9,336 bases of DNA from the NCBI GenBank assembly GCA_013214245.1, contig JABSQE010000179.1:1-9336 (forward strand), in the 5' to 3' direction. The notes beneath the pieces were generated by a model. That model was given only the letters and a program-made list of their open reading frames with translations, ran no database searches and was not told where the DNA came from. Positions 6,955 through 9,336 of the stretch are shown here, in pieces. Source of the DNA: Hyphomicrobiaceae bacterium. Its GTDB lineage: Bacteria; Pseudomonadota; Alphaproteobacteria; Rhizobiales; Hyphomicrobiaceae. How positions within the stretch are numbered: position 1 is the first letter of the stretch; every line of letters begins with the position of its first letter. The translations under genes were made by a program, and so were the position numbers.

Positions 6955-8055
6955 TTATAATGCAATCACATTATCCATAATACCTTGTGAAGAGCTTTGC
7001 CAAACCTTCAAAGCTTGGCTTGTCTCTAAAACGTCATGAACTCGTATGATTTGCACACCTTGAGAAACGGCATGGCACGCAGCAGCTAGCGAACCAGATA
7101 GACGTTTCTCAGCGGTTTGACAGGATGTTAAATGAGTAATAAAACTTTTACGCGATGCCCCTACAAGAATGGGCAGCCCTAACCCATGCAACAGGCTTAA
7201 ATGAGATAGCAAACTCAAATTGTGAGCAAGCGTCTTGCCAAATCCAATGCCTGGATCAATAATAATTCTACTATGTGGAATACCAGCACTAATACAGGCG
7301 TCTACTCGGCTTTCTAGATAATCAAAAACATCGAGTACGACATCTCTGTAGGTCGGATGATTTTGCATTGTCTTGGGCTCACCCTGCGCGTGCATAAGTA
7401 TCACAGGAACATTAGCTTTGGCCACTAGTTTTAAGCTATCAGGTTCATAAGTCAAAGCTGACACGTCATTGATCAAATCAACACCTGAATTTATTGCTTG
7501 TTGCATTACTGATGACTTACGCGTATCGATCGATATGAGTGCATCAACTTGTCCAGCGAGACCTTCAATAACAGGAATCACACGATCCAATTCCAAGTTT
7601 TCAGGAACTGCATCCGAACCAGGGCGTGTCGACTCACCACCAACATCTAAAATGTCTGCGCCCTCATCTACTAACTTTTTACCATGAATAATAGCGGCCT
7701 CAGTATCTGTATATCTGGCACCATCGAAAAAACTGTCTGGTGTAACATTTACTATTCCCATAACTCGAGGTTTATCCAATGACAGACCTTTTATGCGGGC
7801 TCGTGGTGTTTGAAGGTAATCATAAGTCTTAGATGCACTTAAGGTACAACGACCCCAATCCAGCTCCATAAAATCACTAAGACCTGTAATGCGACGTTCT
7901 ATTTGTAAAGCTTTACGCTCGATTATTTCAAGAGCAGAAAAATCGAGCCACCCAGAAGCGAGACGAAGACAACCCCAGACACCATTAGCTTGATTGCCAA
8001 TTTGTGCTGGGTAAAGTCCTATGGGCCTTATGTAAGTTTCACGTGTCATTGACAT
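6955..8055 (-). CDS. folP: Dihydropteroate synthase with N-terminal extension
   Basis: The enzyme condenses p-aminobenzoate with 7,8-dihydropterin pyrophosphate to form dihydropteroate, a cytosolic step of folate synthesis and the target of sulfonamides. The TIM-barrel core spans residues about 95-355 and carries all family motifs: GIVNVTPDSFFDG at 100-112, GGESTRPG at 139-146, SIDTRK at 175-180, NDVSA at 196-200, MHAQGEPKTMQ at 221-231, IDPGIGFGKT at 266-275, GASRKSF at 299-305 and RVHDV at 338-342. The pterin-binding Asp and the Lys/Arg phosphate contacts therefore look intact. About 90 residues precede the core, making the protein 366 residues against 282 in E. coli; similar extensions occur in several alphaproteobacterial FolP proteins as I recall them. 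An ATG two codons downstream (8047-8049) is an alternative start, and neither has a clear Shine-Dalgarno. It lies 153 bases after ftsH on the same strand, matching the E. coli order; that gap holds a 6-bp hairpin (8107-8125) without a T tract. Confidence 0.96.
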   Translation of the reverse strand: MSMTRETYIRPIGLYPAQIGNQANGVWGCLRLASGWLDFSALEIIERKALQIERRITGLSDFMELDWGRCTLSASKTYDYLQTPRARIKGLSLDKPRVMGIVNVTPDSFFDGARYTDTEAAIIHGKKLVDEGADILDVGGESTRPGSDAVPENLELDRVIPVIEGLAGQVDALISIDTRKSSVMQQAINSGVDLINDVSALTYEPDSLKLVAKANVPVILMHAQGEPKTMQNHPTYRDVVLDVFDYLESRVDACISAGIPHSRIIIDPGIGFGKTLAHNLSLLSHLSLLHGLGLPILVGASRKSFITHLTSCQTAEKRLSGSLAAACHAVSQGVQIIRVHDVLETSQALKVWQSSSQGIMDNVIAL

Positions 8056-8208
8056 CTTTTAAAGAACGAAAATGCGATTGTTAAAAGTCTGTGCTAGTAA
8101 GTTGTGTGGTGAGTTCTGATCACCAGCCTCGATTGTTCTATATCAACGATGTTTCTGATGAACTCAGCTTAAGAGATACTCACTCAAGATAGTTCGAAAA
8201 AATTGATT

Positions 8209-9336
8209 TTATGTCAATTGAGGATTCATACTTTCAGGTTTTGGATCTTCATTTTTATCACGAGAAGGTCGTGCTAAACCTGCTGAGGGAACCGCTGAAC
8301 CAACAGGACCTATGTTATCTGAATCATCCTGCTTACGATTAATTTTTTCACCACGCATAACCGCCATACATTCTTCACCAGATATTGTTTCAAATTCCAT
8401 CAATGCCTGAGCGACAGACTCCAGCTTGTCTTTATTCGTTTCAAGTATTTCCCAGGCTTGCTGTTCTCCTTGAAGCACAATGCGACGCACTTCCTCATCT
8501 ATAAGTTTGGCAGTTTCTTCTGACATATTTTGACGTTGAGTTATAGCGTGCCCAAGAAACACTTCTTGTTGATTCTCATTGTATAAAAGAGGACCTAACT
8601 TCTCACTCATACCCCACTCAGTTACCATACTCCGCGCAATATTAGTAGCTTGCGTGATGTCACTTGCTGCACCGGTATTCAAATGGTCTTTACCATATAT
8701 AATTTGTTCGGCAACACGACCTCCGAATGTCATAGATAACCTTGCATTACACCACTTCTTTGAATAACTAAGCTTGTCACGCTCTGGTAAACTCATAGTT
8801 ACGCCGAGTGCGCGACCACGAGGAATAATGGTTACTTTATGAAGTGGATCGTTTCCTTCTACCAGCACGTTGACGATAGCATGGCCAGCCTCGTGATAGG
8901 CGGTTGCAAGTTTCTCTTCCTCAGTCATGGCCATGGATTTGCGTTCAGCCCCCATCATGACCTTATCCTTAGAATCCTCAAATTCATTGTGTGTGACGAG
9001 ACGTTTGTTACGCCTTGCAGCCAAAAGAGCGGCTTCATTTACAAGATTCGCCAAATCTGCTCCTGAAAAACCTGGTGTCCCGCGTGCTATTACTTTAGCA
9101 TCTACATCAGGAGCGAGTGGAACCCTACGCATGTGCACTCGTAGAATTTTTTCACGGCCAGACACATCAGGGTTAGGCACAACTATCTGTCTGTCGAAAC
9201 GTCCTGGCCGAAGCAGAGCAGGATCAAGAACATCGGGACGATTGGTTGCGGCTACTAATATTATGCCCTCATTTGCCTCAAAACCATCCATTTCCACCAG
9301 CAACTGGTTGAGAGTTTGTTCACGTTCATCGTTTCC
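8209..9336 (-). CDS. ftsH: ATP-dependent zinc metalloprotease FtsH, C-terminal 375 residues (enters from right edge)
   Basis: FtsH is a hexameric AAA+ protease of the inner membrane that extracts and degrades misfolded membrane proteins and selected cytosolic regulators. The frame is open from base 9336 to TAA at 8209-8211. Numbering from the first visible codon, the fragment begins within the AAA+ module at GNDEREQTLNQLL and continues through the sensor region AATNRPD to the arginine-finger segment RPGRFDR (43-49). The protease domain contains the zinc site HEAGH (148-152), and LNTGAASDI supplies the third ligand Asp at about 226. A polar Pro/Ser-rich tail ends the protein; PVGSAVPSAG in it resembles other Rhizobiales FtsH tails. 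The missing N-terminal part should hold two membrane segments, the Walker A and Walker B motifs. No frameshift or lost catalytic residue is visible. folP follows after 153 bases on the same strand. Confidence 0.97.
   Translation of the reverse strand, partial: GNDEREQTLNQLLVEMDGFEANEGIILVAATNRPDVLDPALLRPGRFDRQIVVPNPDVSGREKILRVHMRRVPLAPDVDAKVIARGTPGFSGADLANLVNEAALLAARRNKRLVTHNEFEDSKDKVMMGAERKSMAMTEEEKLATAYHEAGHAIVNVLVEGNDPLHKVTIIPRGRALGVTMSLPERDKLSYSKKWCNARLSMTFGGRVAEQIIYGKDHLNTGAASDITQATNIARSMVTEWGMSEKLGPLLYNENQQEVFLGHAITQRQNMSEETAKLIDEEVRRIVLQGEQQAWEILETNKDKLESVAQALMEFETISGEECMAVMRGEKINRKQDDSDNIGPVGSAVPSAGLARPSRDKNEDPKPESMNPQLT

Noticed and set aside
6757..6960. Plus-strand ORF of 67 codons with hydrophobic segments
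   Set aside because: There is no Shine-Dalgarno, it runs into the 3' end of folP on the other strand, and its hydrophobicity follows from T-rich codons.
6968..6980. TTATCCATAA as a DnaA box or origin signal
   Set aside because: It is a single imperfect match inside the folP coding sequence with no cluster of similar boxes nearby.
8107..8125. TGGTGA/TCACCA hairpin between ftsH and folP as a terminator
   Set aside because: No T tract follows on the minus strand, and ending transcription here would separate a conserved gene pair.

Overview
The window reads as a chromosomal piece of an AT-rich alphaproteobacterium, most likely in the Hyphomicrobiales (Rhizobiales). This rests on the style of the IleRS and RibF sequences, an extended alphaproteobacterial-type dihydropteroate synthase, and a membrane-anchored coiled-coil protein whose N-terminus resembles a conserved hypothetical family of that order. 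The assignment comes from recognising sequences, not from a search. Low GC (coding clearly richer in G+C than the spacers, judged by eye) and long gene-free stretches suggest a reduced or decaying, perhaps host-associated, genome.

Every supported gene lies on the minus strand, so in transcription order the window runs from right to left. It holds ftsH (C-terminal part, entering from the right edge), folP, a membrane coiled-coil protein of unknown function, tRNA-Glu(UUC), ribF, and ileS (N-terminal 688 residues, leaving at the left edge).

Region by region: 1-2064 is ileS; 2065-2168 is a short spacer; 2169-3167 is ribF. 3168-5047 is a gene-poor stretch of almost 1.9 kb whose only firm gene is tRNA-Glu at 4006-4080, with a candidate promoter upstream of it and a terminator-like hairpin near 4700-4740. 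5048-6487 is the coiled-coil protein; 6488-6954 is another AT-rich spacer with a short inverted/direct repeat; 6955-8055 is folP; 8056-8208 is a spacer; 8209-9336 is ftsH.

Two conserved neighbourhoods are visible. ftsH-folP is the order also found in E. coli (ftsH-folP-glmM), but glmM does not follow here. ribF-ileS is the widespread pair that in many bacteria is followed by lspA. The products are housekeeping: membrane protein quality control (FtsH), folate synthesis (FolP), FMN/FAD synthesis (RibF) and isoleucine and glutamate decoding (IleRS, tRNA-Glu). I see no phage, transposon, CRISPR, toxin-antitoxin or defence system. The least explained items are the coiled-coil protein and what, if anything, the 1.9-kb stretch does.
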